From an uncultured Alistipes sp. (GTDB taxonomy: Bacteria; Bacteroidota; Bacteroidia; Bacteroidales; Rikenellaceae), in NCBI RefSeq assembly GCF_963931675.1, contig NZ_OZ007039.1:1521657-1585656 (forward strand): a stretch of 64,000 bases of DNA. Direction: 5' to 3'. Positions 36,319-44,334 of the stretch are shown one piece after another (positions within the stretch are counted from its first letter, which is position 1; each line of letters opens with the position of its first letter). Both the position numbers and the translations under genes were made by a program. The notes under the pieces were generated by a model. The model did no database searches, was not told the DNA's origin, and saw nothing but the letters and a program-made list of their open reading frames with translations.

Positions 36319-36849
36319 ATTCAGTTCTTTATCTTTTAGCTCGTCGGATAAAAGATAGAGATAACAGTCAGGAGGATATTGATTCCCAGGGGTACAATCG
36401 ACATAGCACTTATATTTATTTGAATAAATAAAGCTATGGTGTACAGCCATTATCGTTGGCTCTTTAGATATAATTAAGGCTACATAAGATATAACGATCC
36501 CCTCACAATAGTTGCAACATTCTCCGAATGCTCCTAATAAGTTGTTAAGACTGCAAATGAAGAGTGCGTTACTATTACATGCCCCAGGAGTTACCCAACT
36601 CCATATTGTTAGATTTTTTGTTTCTGGAACATCGGCTACCATTTTTGTTTTATACTCGTCGAAACTAATTACATGGTAAGCCCTATTATAGACTTTGCAT
36701 GTGTCTTTGTAGTAGTTCTTGGTTTTCATAAATATTAAGTTTTAGGGTGTCGGAATCACCTGTTATCATAAAGATACAAAAAATGAGGACAAACATCGAC
36801 AAGGGAGCTAAATTAAGTTCACCTGCCAATGTTTGTCCTTGCTCTCTCC

Positions 36850-38058
36850 TTACAATAGATGTTGCATTGCAGCGTCGATTTGTGAGTTCTCGAATGAATC
36901 CAAATAGATTTGTGTCGTGGATAGATCAGAGTGTCCCAGCGATTCGGAAATCAAGGCTACGCTTACTCCTGACCGCTTTAAGACGGTTGCGTATGTGTGG
37001 CGGGCAACGTAGGTTGTCAAGTTCGTTGCCAGTCCCAGCCGTTTGCTCCACTCTTTCAACTCTCGGTTTATATGAATCAGAACCTTATGCACCCTATTGT
37101 GAATCTGCTGTTCGGTACGATGCACATGACGATCAAGAATAGGAAAGATATAGTCCTCCTGCATAGCTTCCGAACGGGTGTACTTGGCAATGATCTCCTT
37201 TGCCTGCGGATGCAATCGACAAGTCATCGTTTTCCCTGTCTTATGACGGCGATAGAAAATCCGATCCTCTTCCATATCGACGTAGCGTAAGGTGGCAATA
37301 TCCTTGAAATTGATTCCAGCCGAAAAGTAAGAAAACAAGAATATATCCCTTGCAAAATTGGTATAGGGAGACCTCGTTACGGGTAATTCTGCCTGCATCA
37401 ATCGTTGTATATCCTCTTTATGAATGGCTCGTTTACGTGTCTGCGTCCAATGCTTTCCTACTTTATAGAGCACGAATGGATTCTCCTTGCAAAGGAAAAT
37501 CTTGTCAGCAACGGCCTTATTGTAAACGGCTTTCAGTACACTGAATTTCGTGGCTATCGAGTTGGATTGGTTGCCCTTTCCACGCAGGAATGTTTCGAAA
37601 TCGCCCAGCAGGTTGGAAGTAATCTCCTCGAATCGTAATTTGGAGGGATGGAACTTAACGAGCGAGGTACGGGTCGCCGTATATTTAATGGCCGTATTGA
37701 TTTTCCCCGCTTGTTTCATGGCTGCAATCTGTCGTTCGAAATAGCCGTCCACCAGTTGCGGAGTGCATTTTGCGGTCTGGTCAAATAGGTTGGTAAAATC
37801 AACCTCCATGTCCAATGCCTCCAACCGCTGGATTTTCTTTCGGAAAGTCGCTAATGTGCTGTCTATCTGGCTTTGCAGTGCAGCACGGTCGGGGCAGTCT
37901 GCCGTTATCATTTCAGCATCCTTATCCCAATAGTGAGGCTCTATCGATAGCCCCATAGCAACAAATTTCGTGGTTCGGTCGTGGGTAAATCGAAGCATCA
38001 ACGGGGATCGACCTTGCTTATTGATTTTACCTGTCCGTAAAACAACTTTGATTTTCAT
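36850..38058 (-). CDS. Tyrosine recombinase/integrase of the outer (older) element
   Basis: 402 residues with the Bacteroidetes integrase layout. The N-terminal arm-binding segment is KIKVVLRTGKINKQGRSPLM. The SAM-like core-binding domain covers about 105-190 (FETFLRGKGNQSNSIATKFS). The catalytic domain has Arg in YFSAGINFKDIATLRY and ARHTYATVLKR, and ESLGHSDLSTTQIYLDSF with the nucleophilic Tyr. It lies 153 bp from the partial tRNA-Thr copy at 38212, the usual place of an integrase next to its attachment site, and points away from it. The rest of its element is not recognisable to the left, apart from the small split gene. Confidence 0.93.
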   Translation of the reverse strand: MKIKVVLRTGKINKQGRSPLMLRFTHDRTTKFVAMGLSIEPHYWDKDAEMITADCPDRAALQSQIDSTLATFRKKIQRLEALDMEVDFTNLFDQTAKCTPQLVDGYFERQIAAMKQAGKINTAIKYTATRTSLVKFHPSKLRFEEITSNLLGDFETFLRGKGNQSNSIATKFSVLKAVYNKAVADKIFLCKENPFVLYKVGKHWTQTRKRAIHKEDIQRLMQAELPVTRSPYTNFARDIFLFSYFSAGINFKDIATLRYVDMEEDRIFYRRHKTGKTMTCRLHPQAKEIIAKYTRSEAMQEDYIFPILDRHVHRTEQQIHNRVHKVLIHINRELKEWSKRLGLATNLTTYVARHTYATVLKRSGVSVALISESLGHSDLSTTQIYLDSFENSQIDAAMQHLL

Positions 38059-38060
38059 TT

Positions 38061-38079
38061 ACTTGCGTGTTGCGCAAGT
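38061..38079 (-). promoter_or_regulatory. Hairpin directly upstream of the integrase start
   Basis: ACTTGCG and CGCAAGT form a 7-bp stem with a 5-base loop, ending 2 bp from the integrase ATG. Two copies of GGTACAACA (38101-38109 and 38113-38121) lie a little further upstream. These could be binding sites for a recombination directionality factor or the integrase, or an operator. Confidence 0.4.
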
Positions 38080-38171
38080 AATCGAGAGTAGCAGATTTAG
38101 GGTACAACAATGGGTACAACATTTGCGCTCGGAAGCGCCTTTCAGACTCTATCCCAGTCCCGAAGCGGCAC

Positions 38172-38201
38172 AAAAAAAGAGGCTACTTAAATCGTAACCT
38201 C
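38172..38201 (-). terminator. T-tailed hairpin next to the tRNA fragment (attL side)
   Basis: On the minus strand GAGGTTAC and GTAGCCTC pair (one G.T) and are followed by seven T. It sits just downstream of the tRNA-Thr 3' half at 38212, in the position of a tRNA terminator. Confidence 0.55.
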
Positions 38202-38211
38202 TTGATTTCCA

Positions 38212-38254
38212 GAGCTGTTGACGAGGCTTGAACTCGTGACCTCTTCCTTACCAA
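38212..38254 (-). repeat. attL: 43-bp copy of the tRNA-Thr 3' half
   Basis: Identical over 43 bp to 42111-42153, covering the anticodon-loop side, variable region, T arm and acceptor 3' strand of tRNA-Thr. The 5' half of the tRNA is absent here. This is the expected left attachment site of an element integrated into the tRNA 3' end. Confidence 0.92.
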
Positions 38255-38477
38255 TTAAGTATTAGTATTTATGTTAAATAACTAATATATAATAATTTAT
38301 ATTTAATTATTAAATATTATTACTCGATTTATTGCTCTATTTTTTTAATATTTTATAATAAATATCTAGTTACCAGTATGTTAAAAACTATATTATTATT
38401 TGTACTGGATTATTCGTTGATTGTTAGTTGATTAGCTCTCAATATATTGCTGGCTCAGGTATATTGGTTATATACCT
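38255..38477. other. Very AT-rich non-coding segment
   Basis: About 220 bp, mostly A and T, between attL and the end of the rep-like gene. It carries one ACTCGATT box (38322-38329) shared with the other end of the element. No gene is visible. It may hold arm-type integrase sites or part of an origin. Confidence 0.4.
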
Positions 38478-39401
38478 TCACAACTCAGCAAGGTCAATTA
38501 AAGTCAGCTTCTTGCGGCTCTTTCGGTCTCTGAAATAAATTAGTCTGTCAGCCATTTCCATAAAGCATTTTGCTCTCCAAACTTTCAACCCTAGTAGATT
38601 GAGGACATTTTTTAGATTACCCTGTTCTTCAACCTGAGCGCCAGCACTTGTACAGAAATCTCTGACATTTACATTATGCATGGTTATTTCAGCGCGATAG
38701 ATTTTGGGTGCAGTCCATCCCAGCCACTGGAGGAATCGTTCTTTTTTATATAAACTTTGTTCCGCTAGCTCTTTTGTCTTATCGTATATGCGCATTGATA
38801 AGCCTGTTTCTTTTTTGACCTGAGATAAATAGAGTGTTGGTAGCGATTCCAGCCGCTTGCGTGATGCACCATGAAACACTCCATAGTTAGGTAGTTTTTC
38901 ATTAGGGTCAGTTATCTTTTTCCCATTTAAATACATGTCGTATGCTTCATAATTTTTGATAGCATGGGTAATTTTACTTATGAAATTAATATTGGAATCA
39001 AGGGCTAAATCAATCTGAGTTACATTGTTTAATTCCATGTCAAGTGTCTCTATAACATAGTATAGATATGAGATTTTGTTGTATTTATTGCCGCCTGCAT
39101 CTATTCCTTCAACAGTATATAGAGCGGAGTTTTCAAACTCAAAAAATGCTTTTCCTAAATATTTGTGAGTGTCATTTAAAACGAGTGAGCCAAGTAAGAC
39201 TTGTTCAGTCTGTTCTGCTTCGTCTAAAAGTACACTACATACAATAGTGTCTGTATCACATTCAATGCGTTTCAATGCGAACCCTTTGAAAACGATATAG
39301 TCTTGTTCATGCTTGTATATTCTTTCAAACAACCCTTCAGGCTGAATTAGACAAACCTTCAATTTGTCTATATTTACACTTGCTTTAATTGTCCTTCCCA
39401 T
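38478..39401 (-). CDS. Rep_trans-like rolling-circle replication initiator or related nickase
   Basis: 307 residues from the ATG at 39401 (the frame is open to 39500, but this start overlaps the upstream stop by 17 bp as in a coupled operon). Motifs in order: VTQIDLALDSNINF (an R/QxDxAxD strand), YGVFHGASRKRLESLPTLYL, GLSMRIYDKTKELAEQ with the likely catalytic Tyr of the YDK motif, and KIYRAEITMHNVNVRDF (RxE strand). This order is that of Rep_trans proteins (PF02486) of rolling-circle plasmids and some filamentous phages, and of MobT/NicK-type relaxases. Overall similarity is only motif-level. It probably nicks an origin within the element. Confidence 0.6.
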   Translation of the reverse strand: MGRTIKASVNIDKLKVCLIQPEGLFERIYKHEQDYIVFKGFALKRIECDTDTIVCSVLLDEAEQTEQVLLGSLVLNDTHKYLGKAFFEFENSALYTVEGIDAGGNKYNKISYLYYVIETLDMELNNVTQIDLALDSNINFISKITHAIKNYEAYDMYLNGKKITDPNEKLPNYGVFHGASRKRLESLPTLYLSQVKKETGLSMRIYDKTKELAEQSLYKKERFLQWLGWTAPKIYRAEITMHNVNVRDFCTSAGAQVEEQGNLKNVLNLLGLKVWRAKCFMEMADRLIYFRDRKSRKKLTLIDLAEL

Positions 39402-39579
39402 ATATCCGCTCCGTTTGAGTTTTATTTTCATCTGGCTTTGCAGGTAGCTCTGCCCAATATTTCTCCATGCTTTGTGCAATCTTGCGCTTGTGCTCTTCAC
39501 TATGTCTACGTCCTTTTAAGGCTTGCGATATTGCCTGCTTCTGTTCATCAGACATATCATTTCTAAATTGTCTTTTCAT
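39385..39579 (-). CDS. Small NUMOD3-like DNA-binding protein
   Basis: 64 residues: DMSDEQKQAISQALKGRRHS then EEHKRKIAQSMEKYW. The (S/T)xExxxxISxxLKGRxxSEEHKxKIxxSM pattern is that of the nuclease-associated modular domain 3, a short helix-turn-helix-like DNA-binding unit normally attached to homing nucleases. Here it stands alone and overlaps the rep-like gene by 17 bp, so it may assist the initiator or act as a regulator. Confidence 0.55.
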   Translation of the reverse strand: MKRQFRNDMSDEQKQAISQALKGRRHSEEHKRKIAQSMEKYWAELPAKPDENKTQTERIYGKDN

Positions 39580-39589
39580 ATCATTAGTT

Positions 39590-39811
39590 TTATTTATTAT
39601 TCAGTAGAGTAGATATACTACTTATAATAAATATAGTAACGATTGAAAAAGTACATAAATATACAGAAATATATTTATCAAACCGTTCTATGCCTATGAT
39701 TGTAGGTAATTCGTTAACGACTTTAGGTAAGTTAAGTAGTTGAGGCTGGCTATGGTATAATGGTGAGGTGGCATAAATTAAAAGTAAAACTCCCAATAGT
39801 ACAGGTGTCAA
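39590..39811 (-). CDS. Possible small membrane protein
   Basis: 73 residues from a TTG codon; no ATG is available. Two hydrophobic segments are visible: VLLGVLLLIYATSPLY and YLCTFSIVTIFIISSISTLL. It lies 10 bp upstream of the NUMOD3-like gene in the same direction. No family is recognised, and the absence of a normal start codon makes the call doubtful. Confidence 0.35.
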   Translation of the reverse strand: MTPVLLGVLLLIYATSPLYHSQPQLLNLPKVVNELPTIIGIERFDKYISVYLCTFSIVTIFIISSISTLLNNK

Positions 39812-39813
39812 AA

Positions 39814-39910
39814 TGTATTCAGAATAGACGTGTATTCAAATAATTCTATTAGTGTATTCATTACTATAAAGAAAACATGTTCATTTTTATCAAAGATTAT
39901 TTTGAATACA
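39814..39910. repeat. TGTATTCA repeat cluster in the element's divergent promoter region
   Basis: Three direct copies of TGTATTCA (39814-39821, 39831-39838, 39853-39860) and one inverted copy (TGAATACA, 39903-39910) lie between the minus-strand rep operon and the plus-strand serine recombinase. Position and spacing suit a resolvase binding site (res-like), an operator, or replication iterons. Confidence 0.6.
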
Positions 39911-39931
39911 TAAATAAAGTTTGTATCTTTG
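39901..39931 (+). promoter_or_regulatory. Promoter of the serine recombinase gene
   Basis: TTTG (39901-39904), 19 bp, then TATCTTTG (39924-39931): an exact Bacteroidetes -33/-7 promoter, 20 bp before the ATG at 39951. It overlaps the inverted TGAATACA copy, so binding there would repress it. Confidence 0.75.
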
Positions 39932-39950
39932 AATAGTTAAATAACAGAAT

Positions 39951-40580
39951 ATGAAAACAGCAGTCATTTACGCACGAGTCTCCTCAACAACCGACCGGCA
40001 GAATACAGATAGACAAGTAGTAGACCTCTCTGCCTATGCCGATAAAAACGAGTATCAGGTAGAAAAGATTTTTACAGAGAACATTAGTGGAGCCAAGAAG
40101 AACGAAGAAAGACCTGTACTGTGTGAGTGCTTGGATTATTGCATTACTAACAAAATAGACACTCTTCTTATAAGCGAACTATCTCGCTTGGGACGCAACG
40201 TTGATGAGGTTCTTGCCAACGTAAGATTATGTAAGGATAAACACCTCAACATATACTTTCAAAAAGAGGCTCTATCCATTTTTCAAGCCGATGGTACAAA
40301 AAATCCATTTCTCAATATCTTTATCTCTGTGCTGGGGACCTGTGCAGAGATGGAACGCGAGAATATAAAGTTTAGGCTTAACTCCGGGCGAAAACTCTAT
40401 ATTGAGAATGGTGGTAAGTTAGGGCGGAAAGTAGGAAGTGTAAAATCTGCTGAACAAAAGAAAACACAATACAAACAAGTTATATCCTTGCTCAAAAAGG
40501 GGGAAAGTATCAGAAATACTGCTAAGATTGCAGGTGTAGGTGTTTCGACCGTTCAGCGTATAAAGAAAGAGTTTATATAG
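39951..40580 (+). CDS. Serine recombinase (resolvase/invertase family)
   Basis: 209 residues. The N-terminal catalytic domain starts KTAVIYARVSSTTDRQNTDR with the nucleophilic Ser in RVSS, followed by LLISELSRLGRNVDEVL, GTCAEMERENIKFR and RKLYIENGGKLGRKVGS. A C-terminal helix-turn-helix follows (ESIRNTAKIAGVGVSTVQRI). The size is that of small resolvases rather than large serine integrases. In an element that already has a tyrosine integrase it may resolve multimers or invert DNA. TGTATTCA repeats lie just upstream. Confidence 0.92.
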   Translation: MKTAVIYARVSSTTDRQNTDRQVVDLSAYADKNEYQVEKIFTENISGAKKNEERPVLCECLDYCITNKIDTLLISELSRLGRNVDEVLANVRLCKDKHLNIYFQKEALSIFQADGTKNPFLNIFISVLGTCAEMERENIKFRLNSGRKLYIENGGKLGRKVGSVKSAEQKKTQYKQVISLLKKGESIRNTAKIAGVGVSTVQRIKKEFI

Positions 40581-40581
40581 A

Positions 40582-40611
40582 AAGAGGAGGGGGCTAGCCC
40601 CCCCCCTCTTT
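40582..40611 (+). terminator. Intrinsic terminator after the serine recombinase
   Basis: AAGAGG(A)GGGGG and CCCCC...CCTCTT form a strong GC stem around GCTAGC, followed by TTTT. It may also serve the convergent integrase gene. Confidence 0.75.
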
Positions 40612-40637
40612 TGTGTTGTAAGATTTTTTATTACACT

Positions 40638-41927
40638 CTATTTCTGAAATAGCCGTTTTAAAATGTCTGCGTGAGTTTGGGCTATTTTGTCTCGGTTAAT
40701 GCTTATATAGTGATTTGCCGCAAGGCTTTTACTGCTGTGCCCAAGCCCTGCGTCAATGTACTCTTGCCCTAAATTATAGTCAACTGAGCAAATCGTTGCC
40801 CAAGAATCGCGTGCTGTATAATAACTGAAATCGTTGGGGTAGTTTAATATCTTGCGCAACTTACGTACAGCTTTTAATATCATACCTTTGAAACTATCGT
40901 ATGAGGTATAATGATATTGAAACGCGAATAGGAAATCGGTATTGCCACAATCTTCTCTCCATACATTGGATTTGCAAGAATAGGGCTTTCCCAATCGTCT
41001 TATTGAATCCATTTCAGAAAGAGTTAAGCATATCTCTTTACCCGTTTTTTCGCGAATGTAATTCAAATCTTCTCTGTGAAAGTTCTTAGTTTTAAGATAA
41101 TATAAATCTTTAAGATTCATACCTTGGAAGCAAAACGACAAAATGAATAAGTCTCTTGCCATCTGGATGGATAATGGATAGCTACTCAAATCGAAGTTTA
41201 GTATGCGTCTCAACTCATCTAGATTGAGTGTGTATATTTTCTTATTATTGGATTTTCGCGTAATAGAGACCTTACGGAATCCTTTCATTGCATTTGCAGA
41301 TAACTTATCGTCGTCAATGGCGCAGTTTAAAACCGCTTTCAGAGTCGCTGCATAGGTCGCTATTGTTTCAGGGCTTCTCTGTTTGTATTTTATAATATTT
41401 TTTTGTTGATAGTGTTGGGGAATATATGGAGTTTCTTTCAAGTAAAAGAGAAAAGTCCGAATATATTCAGAGGTTATATCCCTAAATAGAATAGTGTCAC
41501 TGCCTTTTGTTGTAATATTGAAAGCGACCAAAGACTTAAGCGCATATCTATACTTAGTTGCACTTTTGGGATGCAACATAGCAATACTTTGCCAATACTC
41601 TATAAAATCTCCATTACTGGTACCAACGACGTCTGTGTCAAAGTTCTTTATAAAATCGATAATGTAGCAAGCCTTCATGCCATGCAATCGATTGCTATTT
41701 CGCAAAACCTTAACTGCTGCTTGGGCTTTTTCTAAAAGCGAATCAAGCAAGTCGTTTTCTCTAACGCCTCCTTTTACCCTTTGCGGTTTGGCTAGCCATT
41801 GGGATTTCATTACCTCAACACAGGTAGCTAATGAAGATTGTGTATTGCCGTTGCGGACAATTAGGCGCACGGTGTACTTGCCGTTCTTGTTCTTGGTACG
41901 GTCTAATTGATAGTTAAGGGTCGCCAT
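40638..41927 (-). CDS. Tyrosine recombinase/integrase of the 3.9-kb element
   Basis: 429 residues. The N-terminal arm-binding part is LNYQLDRTKNKNGKYTVRLI. The SAM-like core-binding region covers about 105-215 (VGTSNGDFIEYWQSIAML). The catalytic domain has LSFCFQGMNLKDLYYLKTKN, the box II region YYTARDSWATICSVDYN (an Asp replaces the usual His after Arg), and LGHSSKSLAANHYISINRDK with the nucleophilic Tyr. It is clearly different from the integrase at 36850-38058. The gene ends towards attL and begins about 180 bp from attR, so it is the integrase that used this tRNA. Confidence 0.93.
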   Translation of the reverse strand: MATLNYQLDRTKNKNGKYTVRLIVRNGNTQSSLATCVEVMKSQWLAKPQRVKGGVRENDLLDSLLEKAQAAVKVLRNSNRLHGMKACYIIDFIKNFDTDVVGTSNGDFIEYWQSIAMLHPKSATKYRYALKSLVAFNITTKGSDTILFRDITSEYIRTFLFYLKETPYIPQHYQQKNIIKYKQRSPETIATYAATLKAVLNCAIDDDKLSANAMKGFRKVSITRKSNNKKIYTLNLDELRRILNFDLSSYPLSIQMARDLFILSFCFQGMNLKDLYYLKTKNFHREDLNYIREKTGKEICLTLSEMDSIRRLGKPYSCKSNVWREDCGNTDFLFAFQYHYTSYDSFKGMILKAVRKLRKILNYPNDFSYYTARDSWATICSVDYNLGQEYIDAGLGHSSKSLAANHYISINRDKIAQTHADILKRLFQK

Positions 41928-41942
41928 TTTACTCAGTTTTTG

Positions 41943-42006
41943 CTCGATTTTTTATACAATAAAAGTAAAAAATATCTTTGAGAACACCATCATTTTTTAC
42001 TCGATT
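41943..42006. promoter_or_regulatory. Candidate arm-type integrase sites
   Basis: CTCGATT occurs at 41943-41949 and again within ACTCGATT at 41999-42006; the same box (ACTCGATT, 38322-38329) lies near the opposite end of the element. CTCAGTTT and CTGAGTTT also flank these. The region 41928-42080 has no gene. Confidence 0.4.
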
Positions 42007-42080
42007 GTGCTGAGTTTAATGGGAGATATGTTGTTGATTTTAAGTGTAATATGTTGATTTATAGAGTTTTGTACAACAAA

Positions 42081-42107
42081 AAAAGGAAGGGGATTTCCCT
42101 TCCTTTT
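42081..42107 (-). terminator. Terminator of tRNA-Thr
   Basis: A perfect 11-bp stem (AAAAGGAAGGG with CCCTTCCTTTT) around a 5-base loop, with a T run on the minus strand, directly after the tRNA. It lies inside the integrated element. Confidence 0.8.
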
Positions 42108-42110
42108 CGT

Positions 42111-42183
<73 letters not shown>

Positions 42184-42203
42184 AATTTCCTTGTTGAGTG
42201 GTG

Positions 42204-42235
42204 CAAAAGTACACAAGAAAAATGAAATGACCAAA
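42204..42235 (-). promoter_or_regulatory. Promoter of tRNA-Thr
   Basis: On the minus strand TTTG (42235-42232), 20 bp, then TACTTTTG (42211-42204), a canonical -33/-7 pair about 20 bp before the tRNA 5' end. Confidence 0.7.
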
Positions 42236-42294
42236 AAAATGTGCGCTTTTCACAATTATTTTCTATCTTTACTACCGAATTATAATCAAAACAG

Positions 42295-43245
42295 ATGAAA
42301 CGTATTCTGATAGTAGGCGCCGGAGGCCAAATCGGTTCCGAGCTGACAGTTTTTCTGCGCGGGATCTACGGTGGCGCCAATGTCGTGGCCACCGATATGC
42401 GCGAGTGCCGGAATTTGGGCGAGGACGGGCCTTTCGAAATCCTCAATGCCCTCGATGCCACCTCCATGGCTTCGGTTGTGGCCCGGCATCACATCGACAC
42501 GATCTTCAATCTCGTGGCGTTGCTTTCGGCCGTCGGGGAGCGCAATCCCCAGATGGCCTGGAATGTCAACATGGGAGCACTGAACAATTCGCTCGAAGTG
42601 GCGCGCCAGCACCACTGCGCCCTGTTCACGCCCTCGTCGATCGGCGCTTTCGGCCCCTCGTCCCCCAAGGACAAAACCCCGCAGGACACGGTCATGCAGC
42701 CCACGACCATCTATGGGGTCTGCAAGGTGACCGGCGAGTTGTTGAGCAACTATTACCACCATAAATACGGCCTGGATACACGTTCGGTCCGGTTCCCGGG
42801 CATTATCTCGAACGTCACGCTCCCCGGAGGCGGAACGACCGACTATGCCGTGGAGATCTACTACGAGGCGGTCCGCAACGGGCGGTTCACCTGCCCGGTT
42901 CCGCCCGATGTCTACATGGACATGATCTATATGCCCGATGCCCTGCGTGCCTGTGTGGAGCTGATGGAGGCCGATCCGTCGAAACTCGTCCACCGCAACA
43001 GTTTCAACCTTGCATCGATGAGTTTCACGCCGGAGATCATATATGCCGAGATCCGGAAACGCCTGCCGGACTTCACGATGGACTACAACATCGACCCCGT
43101 GAAGAAGGAGATCGCCGAGAGCTGGCCCAATTCGCTGGACGACACCTGCGCCCGGGAGGAGTGGGGCTGGAAACCCGAATGGGACCTTTCGCGGATGACC
43201 GACGACATGTTGGCCCACATCCGTACGAAGCTGGGCGTGAGGTGA
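42295..43245 (+). CDS. SDR-type L-threonine 3-dehydrogenase
   Basis: 316 residues of the extended short-chain dehydrogenase fold. The NAD-binding motif is KRILIVGAGGQIGSELT. NLVALLSAVGERNPQMAWN and FTPSSIGAFGPSSPKDKTPQ follow, and the active site is TTIYGVCKVTGELLSNYY (YxxxK). RSVRFPGIISNVTLPGGGTT and YMDMIYMPDALRACVELM are typical of the UDP-glucose-epimerase-like threonine dehydrogenases found in Bacteroidetes and animals. It oxidises L-threonine to 2-amino-3-ketobutyrate with NAD. The partner CoA ligase is not in this window. The gene starts the GC-rich core region. Confidence 0.88.
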   Translation: MKRILIVGAGGQIGSELTVFLRGIYGGANVVATDMRECRNLGEDGPFEILNALDATSMASVVARHHIDTIFNLVALLSAVGERNPQMAWNVNMGALNNSLEVARQHHCALFTPSSIGAFGPSSPKDKTPQDTVMQPTTIYGVCKVTGELLSNYYHHKYGLDTRSVRFPGIISNVTLPGGGTTDYAVEIYYEAVRNGRFTCPVPPDVYMDMIYMPDALRACVELMEADPSKLVHRNSFNLASMSFTPEIIYAEIRKRLPDFTMDYNIDPVKKEIAESWPNSLDDTCAREEWGWKPEWDLSRMTDDMLAHIRTKLGVR

Positions 43246-43342
43246 TCCCTTTCCCGGAGGGCGGAGTGAGAAGATGGACGGTCGCCGGGGCAGGGTTTTT
43301 GCGCCGACGGCCGTTTTGTATGAACCCAATACACTGCAGCTT

Positions 43343-44317
43343 ATGAAACGGATTATTCGCATCGTCGTGTTGGTCGTGCTGGTCGTGGCGGCGATTCTGG
43401 TAGGCGGGAGCCTCTACCTGCTACGCTACTCGCTGCGCCCCGAGGCGGCGATGGAGGCCAAGAACGCGACCTCCTATGAATATATGTATGGGGAGTATCC
43501 TTTCCTGGAGCCGTGGGTCGACAGCCTCCGGCAACGGGATGCGCTGCGCGACACGACGATGACGGGACGCGACGGCGAACGGCTCCATGCCCTGTATGCC
43601 TGGGCGCCGGAGCCGACGGACCGCACGGCGGTCATCGTCCACGGCTATACGGACAATGCGGTGCGGATGCTGATGATCGGCTACCTCTACAACCACGATC
43701 TGGGATTCAACATCCTGCTGCCGGACCTCTACTACCACGGCGAGAGCCGGGGCCGGGCCATCCGGATGGGGTGGAAGGACCGGCTCGACGTCCTGCAGTG
43801 GATGGAGGTGGCGAACGGAATCTTCGGCGGACATACGCAAATGGTCGTGCACGGCATCTCGATGGGTGCCGCGACGACGATGATGGTTTCGGGCGAGGAG
43901 CAGCAGCCCTACGTGAAGTGTTTCGTCGAGGATTGCGGCTACACGAGCGTGTGGGACCAGTTTTCGAAGGAGTTGAAGGGGCAGTTCTCGCTGCCGGCGT
44001 TTCCGCTGCTGAATGTGGCGAGCGGGCTGTGCGACGTGAAGTACGGCTGGAATTTCCGCGAGGCTTCGGCCTTGAAACAGGTGGCGAAGTGCGACCGGCC
44101 GATGCTGTTCATCCACGGGGATGCCGACGATTACGTCCCGACGTGGATGGTCTATCCGCTGTACGAGGCGAAACCCGGCGAGAAGGAGTTGTGGGTGGTC
44201 TCCGGCGCAGCCCACGCCTTGTCGTATCGCGACAACCGCGCCGAGTATACGCGGCGGGTCGGGGAGTTTGTCGGGAAGTATATCCCGAATGACCGGATTC
44301 CGGAGGTTCTGGAATAA
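43343..44317 (+). CDS. Alpha/beta hydrolase with N-terminal membrane anchor
   Basis: 324 residues from the ATG at 43343, chosen because it places the hydrophobic segment IVVLVVLVVAAILVGGSLYL at the N-terminus as a membrane anchor. Hydrolase landmarks: TAVIVHGYTDNAVR (oxyanion region), MVVHGISMGAATTMM (GxSxG nucleophile elbow), FIHGDADDYVPTWM (Asp) and SGAAHALSYRDN (His). It resembles the BAAT/serine aminopeptidase-like hydrolases of Bacteroidetes. Substrate unknown. Confidence 0.85.
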   Translation: MKRIIRIVVLVVLVVAAILVGGSLYLLRYSLRPEAAMEAKNATSYEYMYGEYPFLEPWVDSLRQRDALRDTTMTGRDGERLHALYAWAPEPTDRTAVIVHGYTDNAVRMLMIGYLYNHDLGFNILLPDLYYHGESRGRAIRMGWKDRLDVLQWMEVANGIFGGHTQMVVHGISMGAATTMMVSGEEQQPYVKCFVEDCGYTSVWDQFSKELKGQFSLPAFPLLNVASGLCDVKYGWNFREASALKQVAKCDRPMLFIHGDADDYVPTWMVYPLYEAKPGEKELWVVSGAAHALSYRDNRAEYTRRVGEFVGKYIPNDRIPEVLE

Positions 44318-44334
44318 ACAGATAAGATTAAAAT

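Larger units (their letters stand above)
34988..36729 (-). pseudogene. Small C-H-D protein gene split by IS4-family copy 2
   Basis: The 5' part is 36729-36310 (140 codons) and the 3' part 35080-34988 (30 codons plus stop). Counting the 9-bp duplication once restores one frame: ...DKELNKFL then DSIKTKNKNGEEMW and on to LWSRYS, 170 residues. As it stands the interrupted gene stops at 36298, after LLST. The protein is not recognised. It has Cys in PGACNSNALF, His in MAVHHSFIYS and Asp in CYVDCTPGNQ, an order like papain-fold or transglutaminase-like enzymes. That comparison is weak. Codon use is AT-rich, unlike the flanking core genes, so it is accessory cargo. Confidence 0.75.
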
